Of a stretch of 64,000 nt of DNA, positions 22,501 to 33,928 are shown piece after piece. How positions within the stretch are numbered: the first letter of the stretch is position 1; each line of letters opens with the position of its first letter. The translations under genes and the position numbers were made by a program. Under the pieces are notes generated by a model. That model searched no databases. It was not told the DNA's origin and saw only the letters and a list, made by a program, of their open reading frames with translations. Source of the stretch: Prostheceraeus crozeri (taxonomy: Eukaryota > Platyhelminthes > Polycladida > Euryleptidae); NCBI GenBank assembly GCA_907163375.1, contig CAJQUW010007262.1, positions 124,001 through 188,000 on the forward strand, in the 5' to 3' direction.

Positions 22501-23701
22501 ATCTTATCACGCATCAAAACGAAATATCAATTTTATAACTTTGTATGTGTAGGTCGTATATGCAGCATTAATAGTGCAGCAGACTCAAGTTCTGTATAGA
22601 AAAAAAATGTTTTGTATCACTTACCCAAGGACGACCCAAAACCCAAAGTCCAACCTTGCAAACCATTAGAAACTGATTATTATTGGTATATCTCATAAGC
22701 GCTTTAATCGAGAGCTTTTTTCATCAAAGTTTGAAGGAAGAGGATGAGTCATTTCACCATCTAGGTACATGGCCCCAAGTAGAAAATTAAAAACATGAGA
22801 TTGATTAAGTTCAGAAGTTAGAAGAACTTCTAGACTATGTAAAATTTGGGCTATTTTTGTGGCAGGCTATCTACTATTGATGAACATTTTGAAGGAAGCA
22901 TAGAGCCTAGGGAAAAGAAATGCTAGTACTTCATACCATAGACCACCTCGACGGTTTTGCGCTTGATAAATTTGATTTGATTGATTTTGTTACGTGTTTT
23001 CAGTGTCTTTGTTTTTTATCTCTGTCTTTTGTCTTTGTCTCAGTTTTAAGTGTCATTGTTTGTTTGATTTTATTTTCAGTTTTTGAAAACAGGCCCATAG
23101 GCCGGGTAGGCTTATGTTCATTTCATACTTGTACTGAAATACTTTGACGAAAAGAACCAATATAAATGAGTAGGCCTTCAAAAATAATTTGAGATTTAAG
23201 TTCAAAGGCAATCAATTAAGTAAAAATTATCAAAATGACTCATTATGTTAAAATACCAATGCATTAAACAACCTACGTAAACGAGTTGATGACCTGTTTA
23301 CGTGGAGTAGTTTACGAATACCTATAGGCTTTCAGCGGCTTGCCTACGTCTATTCTTCATGATGATTTATGACAAAATGAATCATGAGTCTCAGCAAGCT
23401 CTCACATAGTCTGAACGGAACCTGAGAGTTAGCGCAACAAAAGGGTATAAATAGAAACATTTTTCGATTTATCTGAGACCTGATGTCGATAGTGTGAACA
23501 GGTCTGAGACCTAGGTCCAGCAGATCTCAGGTCATGTCTCAGCGAGTCTCAGCGTCGATAGTTCAGTGAAGGAGAGGCTCAAGAAAATGAGGGGCAGCTT
23601 TCTTCCTGAGATCTGTCTCTCAAGTGTGAACGGGTTGGTCTCAGTCTCAGGTTTGATTTGAGGTCAACTCTCAGGTTCTTCTCTCATGTGTGAACGTAGC
23701 T
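19593..23701. mobile_element. 4.1-kb non-autonomous DNA element with TAA duplication (PIF-Harbinger-like)
   Basis: AGCTACGTTCACACATGAGA (19593 on) is matched exactly, inverted, at 23681-23701 over 21 bases. TAA flanks both ends (19590-19592 and 23702-23704), the target duplication typical of PIF-Harbinger. Both subterminal regions, about 400 bp each, are full of scattered CTGAGAC and GTGTGAAC words, probably transposase-binding motifs. There is no transposase gene. The middle holds at least one nested element (20419-21579). Confidence 0.6.
20419..21579. mobile_element. piggyBac-like non-autonomous element, nested
   Basis: TTAA at both ends (20419-20422 and 21576-21579), CC next to it on each side, and subterminal palindromes of the type ACGTGTAGTACACGT: near 20461, 20525 and 20578 on the left, 21470 and 21544 on the right. 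piggyBac elements insert at TTAA and often carry such palindromes. There is no transposase frame. The inverted-repeat match is short, so the ends are tentative. Confidence 0.45.
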
Positions 23702-23818
23702 TAAAACTTTTTTGTTTCCGCTAGATATCTGGAAACTTTTTGCAAGGCTACTCGCGAAAACGAATATATTATTTACATATATTCAACGGATATACATTGT
23801 AGGCCCAGTTGAGAAGCA

Positions 23819-25041
23819 GTGCTGTGTCGCGCAAACACTCGTGTCTCTAAAATGGAATCCCTGAATGAAAACCAGAATTCGAAACGGTTGACATTTCTCC
23901 AATCGTCGATGAGGAAACCTCCATCGCTTGGCGTTGATATTGTCAACTCAGCTAACGTCATCGATCTCGATTTTGAAAAACCGTTCAATTCAGTCCCTCA
24001 CTTTCGTCTCCTCTCGAAATTGACTTCCTTGGGCATTGGAGGGAGACTTCTATGTGTTCTGAAAGCTTTTCTTGAGGATAGAACTGAGAGTGTTGTCGTG
24101 GATGGTATGCATTCTTCCCCTTACAGCATGATTTCTGGTGTCCCCCAGGGATCCGTTTTAGGCCCAGATCTGTTTGTCGCCTTTATTAATGACATTGATG
24201 ATACCTTGACAAACTCTTCTTTATTGAAATATGCTGATGATGTAAAATTGTAATCCGAAATCAAGCGCACTGATCCCCTGAAAGCCAAAGAACTTTTGCA
24301 AGCTGACCTCAACGCTTTAACCACCTGGTCGAAGAAATGGCAGCTATTCCTCAATCCCCAAAAGTGCTCCATTATACACTTTGGATTCCAAGTCGCAATC
24401 CTGCCTCGGACTACCGTCTGGATGGAAGTTTCCTGAATAATTCCAAGTGTGTCAAAGACCTTGGAGTTCTGATTTCAAAAGACCTAAAATTCTCTCGGCA
24501 CATTCTGACCTGTGTTCAGAAAGCGAATCGCATTGTATCTGCCATCCTCAGGACATTCGTCTCTCGGGACGCCGATCTGCTTATTCGTCTCTTCAAGACA
24601 CTGGTCCGCCCTCACCTCGAATATGCCATCCCAGTCTGGAATCCATCCCTGAACAAAGACATTCTGGCTATCGAACGTGTACAACGTCGATTCACCAAAA
24701 GCATCCATGGTCTATCCTCGTTACCCTACGAAGAAAGACTGAGAGCTCTGAAACTCCCAACACTACAATGTCATCGTCGGATTATGGACCTTACAACCGT
24801 GTTCAAAATATGTAACCACCTTACTCCAAGTGATCCTAATTCCTTCTTCACTTTTAGTGTTTCCCGAACCCGTGGACATAACTACAAAATTTTCCGCCAC
24901 CCAACAAATCTGAATTGTCGCCTATCCTCCTTTTCCCACCGCATCATAGATGACTGGAACCGCTTCTCCGACGATATTGTGAACAGTGAAACGGTGAAAC
25001 AGTTTAAACGAAAGCTTTTTATGTTTTATTGTAACTTATAA
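23819..25041 (+). pseudogene. CR1-like reverse transcriptase C-terminal half
   Basis: 23819-24252 has VIDLDFEKPFNSVPH, ISGVPQGSVLGP (palm) and the catalytic LKYADDVKL, then a TAA at about 24251. The same frame continues to about 24390, where a shift leads into the frame that runs to 25041. That frame has LDGSFLNNSKCVKDLGVLIS, FKTLVRPHLEYAIPVWNPSL, RVQRRFTKSIHGL and YEERLRALKLPTL, the thumb and C-terminal region. One stop plus one frameshift make it non-functional. Confidence 0.8.
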
Positions 25042-25127
25042 TTGTTCCCTCCTGAATGTATTTCCTGTGTTGCCTTGGTGCTCATTGCACTTATTGGTGT
25101 ACTAAATAAATAAATAAATAAAAAAAG
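23819..25127 (+). mobile_element. CR1/Jockey-group LINE, 3' part, with (TAAA)n tail
   Basis: The 3' half of a non-LTR element ends in a TAAATAAATAAA-type tail at 25103-25126, as in CR1/L2-type elements. It lies about 115 bp beyond the 19593-23701 element. The coding part is listed separately. Confidence 0.75.
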
Positions 25128-26997
25128 TTTTGATATTAGTGAAGGAAAACGAAATCGACCAATGAAGAATCCCAATGAAGAATTTACAAAAGTTTGCCAC
25201 ACAACCACATGTTGTTGCGATTTACCACGTCCTTTCTGATTTTTCTTAGGAATAAGCTTATTCCAAAGTTCATAATTTTTGTTTATTCACCTGAAAACCC
25301 AGTGGTTATCAATCTTAATAACGAAGTGATACGTAGATGTCAACATCAACACCCAAATATATCAGACTTTGTTGATAGCTTATACTGTATTTGTGGTGGG
25401 GTGTGGATTCACATTATCTATCCTGAAGAAAATTTGTGTGGGGAGGAATTGACCAGTAACTGGTTCCTTCCTGCACAACTTTTCATCAGGAAAATGTGAA
25501 ATATGATAATTTCCGCCAATGATGATGTTGAGATTGAGCTGTTGCACAAAAATGGAAAGAGCGACGGTTTTGTAAAATCCACAAGGTACATCTCAATATT
25601 TCAAGCGCTTGCCGCTTCGGATATTGTGACAAAAACCGACCTGGTCAGAAAAGGCATTTGGAGTTTCCCCGAATTATACGCATTTTAAAGTGTGTTATAA
25701 TCTTAGAATTAGTAGAGCATGGTTTTCAGGGTTTCGACGCCGTGGTCCAGCTAACACGGCTCCGACTCTACCACAGCTCCCGGCGGCTTCGACACATACT
25801 CGGGGCACCCAACAGAGACCGAAAATGAGACGTTCACAGAATGATGTACGTCCTGTGGCTACTACGAAACTGCACACTGTACCCGGTACCGCTTATTGTC
25901 AGAGGAGATTAAAGAAGGCACATAAAAATCCAGTGGGAAGTAGACTGAGGATTTCGGTAAAATTGCATTTGTCTGTGTTTTCTCTGATTAAGTGTGAAGT
26001 ACCACGGCAATTAATCGTTTTTTCGTCGTCAAACACAGTACAATGATTAAACTTTAACTGATTGTCTTTAAACACATCTGCTCATATCACCGATAGGAGG
26101 CATAAGCACTTACAGGATAGAAGAAATTCCATGCTAAAATTGTGACAAATGACATAGCTGGTGCTTCTCGCGTAAAACTTTTTACAATGCATCAGTTGCA
26201 TAGGGAGCAATAAAAATTTTCTTTATTTATAGGGGACTCATTGAAGTCCCCTGCCACGACCACTGTGGTCTGATTTAGTCCCTACAACGACACTCTTAGC
26301 TTAGCGTATTATCAGAGGCGAGAACAAATATCTCATTGTTCCGGAGTAAAGTATTTTAGTCAGACACATCGGCCACAGTGAAAGGGTTTTTACAAACTTC
26401 GCTCCCAGTTGGATTTAAATGCGCACTTTTCTGATCCTGTCTGATGAGAATATGAGTCGAGTAGAACTCGGCAGACGCACAAATTTGTAGCAGCCATGGA
26501 GAGGGATGTACTGCATTCTCCGAAAGTCCAATTTTTAGCCTCATTCCCTGCAGAAACTCGTGCTGCAGTGCGGACATGATTCAACCACTTCGCTGTCTCG
26601 TCTCTAATATTCATCAATCAAGTGAAACAATTGGATACTTCAAAATTGATAATTCTTTTTATATCAAAGGTACATCTTCAAAAGCATTTTAACACTTCTT
26701 CTCAGTATTTTATTGCAAATGAGGAGCTTACAAAGTAGCTATGCATTTATAAAGGAAGACTTATAGCAAGAATCAATAATGTGCTCTAATAATAATTTTA
26801 TCAAATTTGAGGTGAGAATGCATGAGCATGAGCATGTTGTTCGTTAAGAGCCTGATGCCTGAGACTCCGAAACCCTGATGCCTTTGTATTCAAAACTTAT
26901 TGGATGCCATTTAAAAAGTACCATCACCATAGTGATTCTTTCAATGGTCCTGAAACTCAGTCTTGATGGCGGAGGGAAAAGCCGCAACAATATAAAT
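25128..26997. other. Gene-free stretch
   Basis: Several short open frames (25194-25499, 25503-25688, 25690-26046) do not resemble any family I know, and their composition looks random. GGGGACTCATTGAAGTCCCC at 26231 is a short palindrome. Confidence 0.4.
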
Positions 26998-27187
26998 TAA
27001 ATAACAGAGATGTTCCCAGCAACATCTAAAACCTATTATTCTGTTAGAACGTAAGCCAGACTATCAATCCACTGACAACTTGAAAGCAGGCCAATTTAGA
27101 CTGCCATCACAAACTGTCAGAGGCTAAAATTTCGACAGAAACCCGGTCTTAGATGTTGCATGATAATGTTATGTTTCTGTTATTTCA
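26998..27187. repeat. Imperfect foldback (MITE-like)
   Basis: AATAACAGAGATGTTCCCAG followed by CAACATCTAAAACC on the left is mirrored by GGTCTTAGATGTTGCATG and TTTCTGTTATTT on the right, a gapped inverted pair spanning about 190 bp. No target duplication is certain. Confidence 0.4.
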
Positions 27188-28820
27188 ATTCATTTTGGTG
27201 GCTCGCCCCTTAGAAAGTTTTATCATGACCATTTTTACGAGAACCACTTTTACTTGGCACTATTAAAACAGCGGCCTTTAATGCATTCTTTCAGCATTTT
27301 ATACAAGACTTATCTCATTCTATAAAAGCTAAAGTGTAGATAGACCTATTTTGCATATAGGCCTATCTATAGTTTCGAAGAGCTGCCTGTTCAAGTGGTC
27401 TAAGCACACTTGAACCACTTCCCCTGTCTGGTCCATATATCCACACTGCGATAGGTACACTTCACCAACCTCTATGGCCATTTCTCCTTGCCTACACTCA
27501 ACTCAGTGGTCCATCCTAGGAAATCGATATAGGCCAACTCACTAGAATAATGATGCTGACAATTTCACAAACAATGTTTGTATAATATCCGATGAAAGTG
27601 TCTAGAAATCTGTCAAGAAAAGGATTAAAAACCAGAAATTCGTAGGCCATTTCTGCCCGTTCTCCCGTAGCATGTAAACTGCCGATACTCGGAAAAGTTT
27701 CATCAAAAAAGTAATAATTTCAACTGAAATTCATTTTCGCTTCATTATGAATTTGAACGACCCCACGAAGGTAGTCAGCCCCATTGCTCCATGCATGAAT
27801 TTGATGTGAGAAATTTATTCATATAGTACTTTTGATTTTGAATGGGATGCTGAATTTTGCTTAAAAGTGAATGGCTTGTGAAGTGAAATGTTTTGCAAAC
27901 TGTTTCAATTCATAATTTTTGCATTAATCATTAATATAAATCAAAACGCCACCTCTTGACCCAGTTGCAATGATTCTCTGGTATCTAGTAAGATGAGCCA
28001 ATAATCCTGCTTTGTCCACATGATCGAAGGGCCAATGTAACTGCTTAGTGCTTAGAATATTAGCAAGAAATGTAGTCGATTTAAAGAAGTTGATATTTTC
28101 AGAAATAGTCGATAGTTATGTCGTTTGTATGATGATGAAAACATGCGGCATAGTAAACTTACGAGTAGCATGTTTTTATCGACATTATGTAGGCCTTCAC
28201 TATTTCAAGCTTTAAAATAACTTTTGAGGTTGCTGATTCATTTAATAGGATTTTCATATGGAAAGAAAGGATGCAGAGCGTTTGAATCAAAGAACAATTG
28301 AAAACAGAAGGCTAAGAAAAAACAAAGACTATCGCCCTTTTGCTTTAAAAAACATGGGTTTCAAGCCAATGCTATCAAAGACCGCACTATCTTTGTGTAC
28401 TAGCCTAAACCTCAGACGTAATTTAAATAAAATTGTCGAAGTCGGTGAAATTTTTATGCAAGACTAGGATTCAACCCCAATTTTAAATAGCTCCACAGCT
28501 CTGCTTCGATGAAGTTGCACTTTTCTTATCAACTCATGTCATTCAGACGCGCGCTGTTTTATTGAGTGTAAATTAACATTGATATTTTCAGATGTTCTGT
28601 TTGAACCATATCAAAGACAAATTTTCTTCATTATGAAACAGCATCAAGCGCCTCCTTATCTTGACCTTGCAATTCGATGATTCCTAATTGATCGTTCCTA
28701 ATAGCAATAACAGACAATTTAAAATTTGGCTTCAATTTGAAATATATTGAAATTCAATTTATTAACAAGCTTAAAAATTATCGAAATTATATCAGTCATT
28801 GATTCATTAAAATATTAGAA
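27188..28820. other. Gene-free stretch
   Basis: AT-rich, no coding, RNA or clear repeat structure seen. Confidence 0.45.
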
Positions 28821-28960
28821 AGACCGTTGGGTCAGTTGACCCACCATGTGTAACTCCTTTCTTCCTAATTTCCTTCTATATTTCTAAGATGGACAAAACT
28901 GTGAACAAGAGAACTTGTCTGCTTATTTGTATTTTTCAAAAACTATCCTTCATACATCAA

Positions 28961-30410
28961 AGACCGTTGGGTCAATTGATCCAAGTAATATTTATCTTCA
29001 AATATTATACCACAGTATTATTCAACTGATGTGAAATGATATGAAATGTGACTCTTATACATGTAATTATTTATTTACTAAGTGGTCATATTGTCTGGAA
29101 GTGCGCTATACATAACTGCTAAAAAGGCTGATGAACAAAGACTTATAGAGTGGCTACATCTTCTTGCTTACAAAGCCAAAGCCGACAAGTCCTGTAAAGT
29201 GGACAGGATGTGAACTAGCCTATATAAGTCTAATATGACGAAAGCATAGTGGACTGTGGGTATCAGAAGTTTGTCTGTTGCGAATGTTCCTCACAAATTT
29301 GTGATTCGTGCATTTCGTACAGTCTGAATGACTCTTTGAACATTACTTGTTTCAAAAATCGTTGAACTCAATGACAGTTCTTACTTCCAATATTATATTT
29401 GCTGTCCTGCAAAGTAAAGGACAAGACAATTCGTGCATTCCATAAACCTTTTTCTGGTCTGTATGTACAAACATAAATAAATTAAGAAGTCATTATTTCG
29501 GATTTCTCCATCTGTTTCATTCCACACTCCACGGTACATAAGGCGATTGATAAAACGCAGCCAGAATTAAAACAGCAAAAGTTGTAAAAGATTGCCATAG
29601 TCATAAATCCCGAAAAAAACCATCTATCATCCATGATCGTGCACCAAAAAAATTCGGTGCAGAAATGGCGGCTGTGTGACTCGGGTTGTAACTCATTCAC
29701 CTGAAAAGCGATGTTTTGTATATAGGATGCATTTGGGGCGCTGCTGGGCGCCAAAAAAGGAATTGTGAAATTTCTTTCTACTGATGGGGCTTTGGCATTG
29801 CCCCTCCGGTCACAATGAGCCATGAACAAGCAAATTCGGTGCAGAAATGAATGCTGAGTGACTTGGGTTGTAACTCATTCCCATGAAATGCGATATTTTT
29901 TAACATATGCTGAATTTGGGGCGCTCTGGGGTGCCAAGAAATTAATTTTGAAATTTCCCACTACTGATGGGGGCCTGGTAATGCCATGCGGATCATAATG
30001 AGCCATGAACGAGCAAAATCGGTGCAGAAATGGAGGCTGTGTGACTCGGGTTGTAATTCACATTTTTCTTTTTTAGTGATATTTTTTCTCAAACTTTGGC
30101 TTATTTTATTGTAGGGTTTTGTTGGTGCACTACCATGGATGATAGATGGTCTTGGGTTGAGAGTCGTTAGAAGAAACGTTGTCAAAAAAATCGGCTGAAA
30201 ATTATCATTTTTTCGGGATTTATGACTATGGCAATCCTTTATGACTTTTGCTGTTTTAACTCTGGCTGCGTTTTATCAATCGCCGTATATTTACGGCGAG
30301 TTTAATAATAAATTAGCAATAAATGAAATTCCACACTCCCACAACATAAATAAAGTTTGTCGACATAATTTCTCGTTTTATTAAAAATGGATCAATTGAC
30401 CCAACGGTCT
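28961..30410. mobile_element. Palindromic non-autonomous DNA element with TCAA duplication
   Basis: AGACCGTTGGGTCAATTGAT at 28961 is mirrored at 30389-30410 (22 matching bases including CC). TCAA flanks both sides (28957-28960 and 30411-30414). Longer inner arms (about 29560-29640 against 30110-30285) share sequence around TTTATGACTATGGCAATC. The centre holds a 183-bp tandem repeat. A further copy of the terminal motif lies at 28821. There is no transposase. The superfamily is unclear. Confidence 0.6.
29653..30057. repeat. 183-bp tandem repeat, about 2.2 units
   Basis: Units start at TTCGGTGCAGAAATG (29653), 29835 and 30018. Each contains GTGACTCGGGTTGTAACTCA and ends in AATGAGCCATGAAC. It is central to the palindromic element. 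Confidence 0.75.
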
Positions 30411-30560
30411 TCAATGGTAAAAAAATATTCGATCTTTCTATTGATAATCTCCAATTCTGAAAAAATGCCTTGGCTCATTGCAAATGATTCAAAAGCAATG
30501 GAATGCCAAGTAAACTTATATCAGCTTTATAAAAAAAATTAATCCTTATTATTTTCTGTC

Positions 30561-30747
30561 TTCTTCGACACGAAGCTGTCTTCAGGGAACTTACATATTA
30601 GTGTATATTAGTAAATAATTGCATTGATATTACTTAAATATTAGTGCATTTTAGCAAATATTGGAGATGTTACTTAAATATTAGTGTACATCAGTAAATA
30701 TTACACTAATATTTAAGTACCCTGAAGATAGCTTAGTGAAGAAAAGA
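30561..30747. repeat. Foldback repeat with TATTAGT-rich loop
   Basis: GAAGCTGTCTTCAGGGAACT and ATATTAGTGTA on the left pair with TACACTAATATTTAAG and CCCTGAAGATAGCTTAG on the right. The loop contains three or four imperfect TATTAGTAAATATT units. Confidence 0.5.
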
Positions 30748-30779
30748 GAAATTAATTGGAATTTATTTGTTATACGGCT

Positions 30780-30806
30780 AATATATATATATATATATAT
30801 ATATAT
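30780..30806. repeat. (AT)n microsatellite
   Basis: Pure TA dinucleotide run. Confidence 0.9.
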
Positions 30807-32101
30807 AACTATATATAACTTGGCATTCCCTTTCTTTTGAATAATTTCCAAATCGCTCATGTTGAAATGCATCGTCTAATATCTAGTGCTATCGTTTGTA
30901 TGTACTGCAGCAGGTATGCACTATCAGTACATTTTGTGGACAATGAAACTTTGTGTTTGTTGGTATCACGAAATCAGACGTGTTGCCTAAACATATGCCG
31001 TGTTTTTTGTTATCAACCCGTCCAAATTCTCGTACCACGTCGAGAGTTTCAGTGTTTCAGATATTTTTATGCGTAATAAGTCTAGTTTCAATTACTCGCA
31101 TGCAAAACTGTGAAAATAAGGTAAATGCTCTTCAAATACTCTTCGAGATGTGCGAGTAGACATTCAATTTTGCCCCACCTAGGAAGAAAACCATGTGCAA
31201 ATTCTTCAAAATTTATTTTTTGATTTTTTGCACTTTCAGTATAGCATCAAAAGTAACTTTTCCCAGAATATGAAATTCCGCAAATGATTGTCTTCATAGG
31301 AAGCGCCTATCATGGTGAATTCGCCAAAATAAGCACTATGCACCGTAATTATCAAGCAAGAATCAATCATGATAGTCGTCAATTGGTCATGATGGCTCCA
31401 ACTCGTCTTATCGCCACTTAATGACTCATATATTAATTATTGTAATTTGATGCTTCCTTTATTTATTTTTATAAAATCTGTGTTATGTCGAAGTAATTGT
31501 CTCTAATCTGCACAGTGATCTAAACATTTTGAAAATGCCCAACAGCTGATTGCAATAGAACCGTGATACAACAGTTGACAAATACGCCTGAAAATGGAAA
31601 GAAATGCAATATTTCATTCACATAGAAAAATTGAGAATGAGGCCAACGGATTTTGAAACAGACAGTAAAAATTTATATTAGCATGGGTGGTGGAAAAAGT
31701 TGCTACAGTGCATAGCCTAATCCTTTCCATCCTCGATGGCAGGACAAATACATATATGCAGATGTGTAATCACCATTTTTCGAAATTGATATGCTGTGTT
31801 CAGGTCAGATTTGCTGTTGTGCCATTTCTTTTTTGATTTTGAATACAAATGTCAACATAAGTCCACTATATTTATAAAAAAAGCTTTCAAAAATTTGCAT
31901 ATTCGATTCAATAATTCCATTGATTCAATAAATTGAATCATGTCCCAATTAATTTGTTCCCTGCATGAATGAAATAAAAATTAATTGAAGAAATTTGTGT
32001 TCATAGTCAATTCATTCAAGGGGTATTCAAGGTTGAAAAAATACGAAAAAAACAAAATGTCGTGATTGTAGAAAACGTAAAACATGCTTTTCGGATGGCC
32101 A
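30807..32101. other. Gene-free stretch left of the Polinton
   Basis: AT-rich. Short open frames at 30837-31159 are unrecognised. No RNA gene seen. Confidence 0.45.
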
Positions 32102-32107
32102 TGCGTT
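32102..32107. repeat. Polinton target-site duplication, left
   Basis: TGCGTT immediately outside the left end, identical to 48190-48195. A 6-bp duplication is the hallmark of Polinton integration. Confidence 0.9.
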
Positions 32108-32631
32108 AGTAGTATATAGTGTGACATCCGGCGCGACGCTTCGCTTCGCTTTGCTTCGCTTCGCTTCGCTTTGCTTCGCTTCGCTTGCGCCGGATGTCAC
32201 ACTTTTGCGGGTTTTTTCAAAATTTCAAAAATTTCAAAAATTTAGGTAGACTTCAAATTTCACGTGGCCGAAGGCCGAAGGGCGAAAATTTAAGCGTTTT
32301 TAAAAATACCCAATTTTTCAAAATTTTCAAAATCTCAAATTTGAGAATTACAATTTTCACCCTTAAAATCATGACCGTTCCAGGACACCGAAAAAATCAT
32401 AAAAGTTAAGAATCTCACATTTGTGATTATGACATTTTTCATTGCTTAAATCATGACCGTTCCAGGACACCGAAAATCATAAAAGTTAAGAATTTCAAAT
32501 TCATGAATTTTATCCATCTTTCAGGTTTTTAAAATATATCATGTGACTAATAATATTTCTTTAAAAATGGAAGAAACAAAAGTGGATGAAACAAAAGTAG
32601 AATAAACCGCAAGAATATATCCTTCGTTATC
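32108..32631 (+). repeat. Polinton left terminal inverted repeat
   Basis: Starts AGTAGTATATAGTG, then a GCTTC-type array, then AT-rich sequence containing two copies of TCATGACCGTTCCAGGACAC. It extends into a copy of the first codons of the right-end membrane-protein gene (ATGGAAGAAACAAAAG at 32567). There the left copy has a small insertion and a stop. Similarity to the right TIR fades after about 32631 but patches continue to about 32710. Confidence 0.9.
32138..32187 (+). repeat. Pentanucleotide (GCTTC) array in left TIR
   Basis: Tandem CGCTT units with two TTT-bearing variants, bounded by CGCGA and TGCGCC. Longer than the array in the right TIR (48131-48160). Confidence 0.85.
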
Positions 32632-33451
32632 TCAATTAAAAACAAGTGAAATGGTTCTCAATTATTATTAAGATTAGAGCATTATGATAAATTAAGAAGA
32701 CGCAATTATTACTTAGACATTCTTCGTTATTGTATTTTCAACATTATTTAAATTACTAATTGTGTGAACTAGAAGATCATTGTAACTCATAAACTCAAAA
32801 TTATTCAATGAACCCGTACACTGGCTGATAATTGAAGAGAGAGAAACATCTAGCAGCTTTCCCCTAAAATTATCGTGCTATCTCTTGTCATTTCAATTTA
32901 CTCATCGGTAAACTTTTGGCATTTCAACTTACGCGTGCGTAAAGTTTTGACATTTCAATTTACCCCTACGTAAATTATTTTCAGAATCTGTTTTCAAAAT
33001 CTATTTTCAAAATCCATTTGCAAAGTCTGTTTTCAAAATCCATTTGTAATGTCTGTTTTCAAAATTCATTTAGCGTTTGCCAAACACATACGGGTAGTAA
33101 AGTACTTCCCATTGTGAAGACATGAATAGATTAAGCACATAAGAGTGCATTGACAATAAAAGCAAATGACAATAAAATTCTTCTTGTGAACACAGAACGC
33201 ATAAACGCCGATATGCGGGTTAGTTGTTATGGCAATTTTAAACAATCATTTTAACGATGAAACATATTTTACAAATGAAGTTCATGAAGAAAATGGAAAT
33301 ATATAAAACAATATAGATTAGAATAATTATAGTATAATCATTTCAAAATCGAATAAGTAGTAAGGAAAGACATCATTAGAGAACAGTTTTAAATCAATAC
33401 CCCCTCCCTTCTGACTTCTAGGGGTCCCTTAAGAAATTTTTTAATTATAAA
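32632..33451. other. Polinton left non-coding region
   Basis: Between TIR and protease gene. It begins with a patchy, deleted copy of the right-end gene start (TCTCAATTATTATTAAGATT at 32653-32672). It then has two sets of direct repeats (32895-33070) and AT-rich sequence. ACTTCTAGGGGTCCCTTAAG lies just before the protease start. Confidence 0.6.
32895..33070. repeat. Iteron-like direct repeats near Polinton left end
   Basis: Three units of about 32 bp starting CATTTCAATTTAC or CATTTCAACTTAC (32898, 32929, 32961), each with a CGTAAA or CGGTAAA core. About five shorter units of the TGTTTTCAAAATCCATTT type follow at 32990-33070. Possible replication or regulatory repeats. Confidence 0.6.
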
Positions 33452-33928
33452 ATGAGCAACATAAATGAGTTTTTGAAATTATATGGAACACAAACGACAA
33501 CGAATTTCGACCTAAAGAAAATCGCAAATCAATTAGGAATAAAGAATTTTCATGTTCTAATGAGAGTCGAATTACAATTCCTAAAAAATAGGCCAACAGG
33601 AACCTTCAGTTCCCGGAACAAAGTTCAAACTGTAAATTTCATAACAAATCTTCATGCGTCAGATGAAAAAGGTGTACATTGGTCAGCAGGCCAAAGAAAT
33701 ATAAACTGTTCTAATTATTATTTTGACTCATACGGACTTCCACCTACAAACGAAGTCAAAAAATTACTTGGCAATGGAATTTATAATACATTTCAAATTC
33801 AAAAACCGGGAACTACTTACTGTGGTCAATTATGTCTTCATGTTTTATTTGAATTACAAAAAGGAGTACCATTTCTTGATATTATGTTAGAATTGAATAA
33901 TAAAAATAATAATAATAATGATAATTAA
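33452..33928 (+). CDS. Polinton adenain-like cysteine protease (PRO)
   Basis: 158 residues. The order is that of adenovirus maturation proteases: His76 in GVHWSA, Asp92 in YYFDSYG, a Gln at 115-117 (oxyanion), Cys124 in TTYCGQLCLH. In adenoviruses and Polintons this enzyme cleaves virion precursors during maturation. The frame is intact, and the length is normal to slightly short for the family. It is the only gene at the left end on the plus strand and overlaps the 3' end of the integrase by four bases, tail to tail. An Asn-rich tail (NNKNNNNNDN) comes from an AAT run. All catalytic residues are present, so the domain could be active. Confidence 0.9.
   Translation: MSNINEFLKLYGTQTTTNFDLKKIANQLGIKNFHVLMRVELQFLKNRPTGTFSSRNKVQTVNFITNLHASDEKGVHWSAGQRNINCSNYYFDSYGLPPTNEVKKLLGNGIYNTFQIQKPGTTYCGQLCLHVLFELQKGVPFLDIMLELNNKNNNNNDN

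Noticed and set aside
25194..26046. Possible three-exon host gene
   Set aside because: The three open frames have no recognisable domain, and no convincing splice pairs link them.
32185..32409. 74-residue open frame repeated at 47908-48132
   Set aside because: Both lie inside the TIRs and are identical because the TIRs are. Composition (Phe/Lys/Asn from AT-rich DNA) and start within the GCTTC array do not support a gene.
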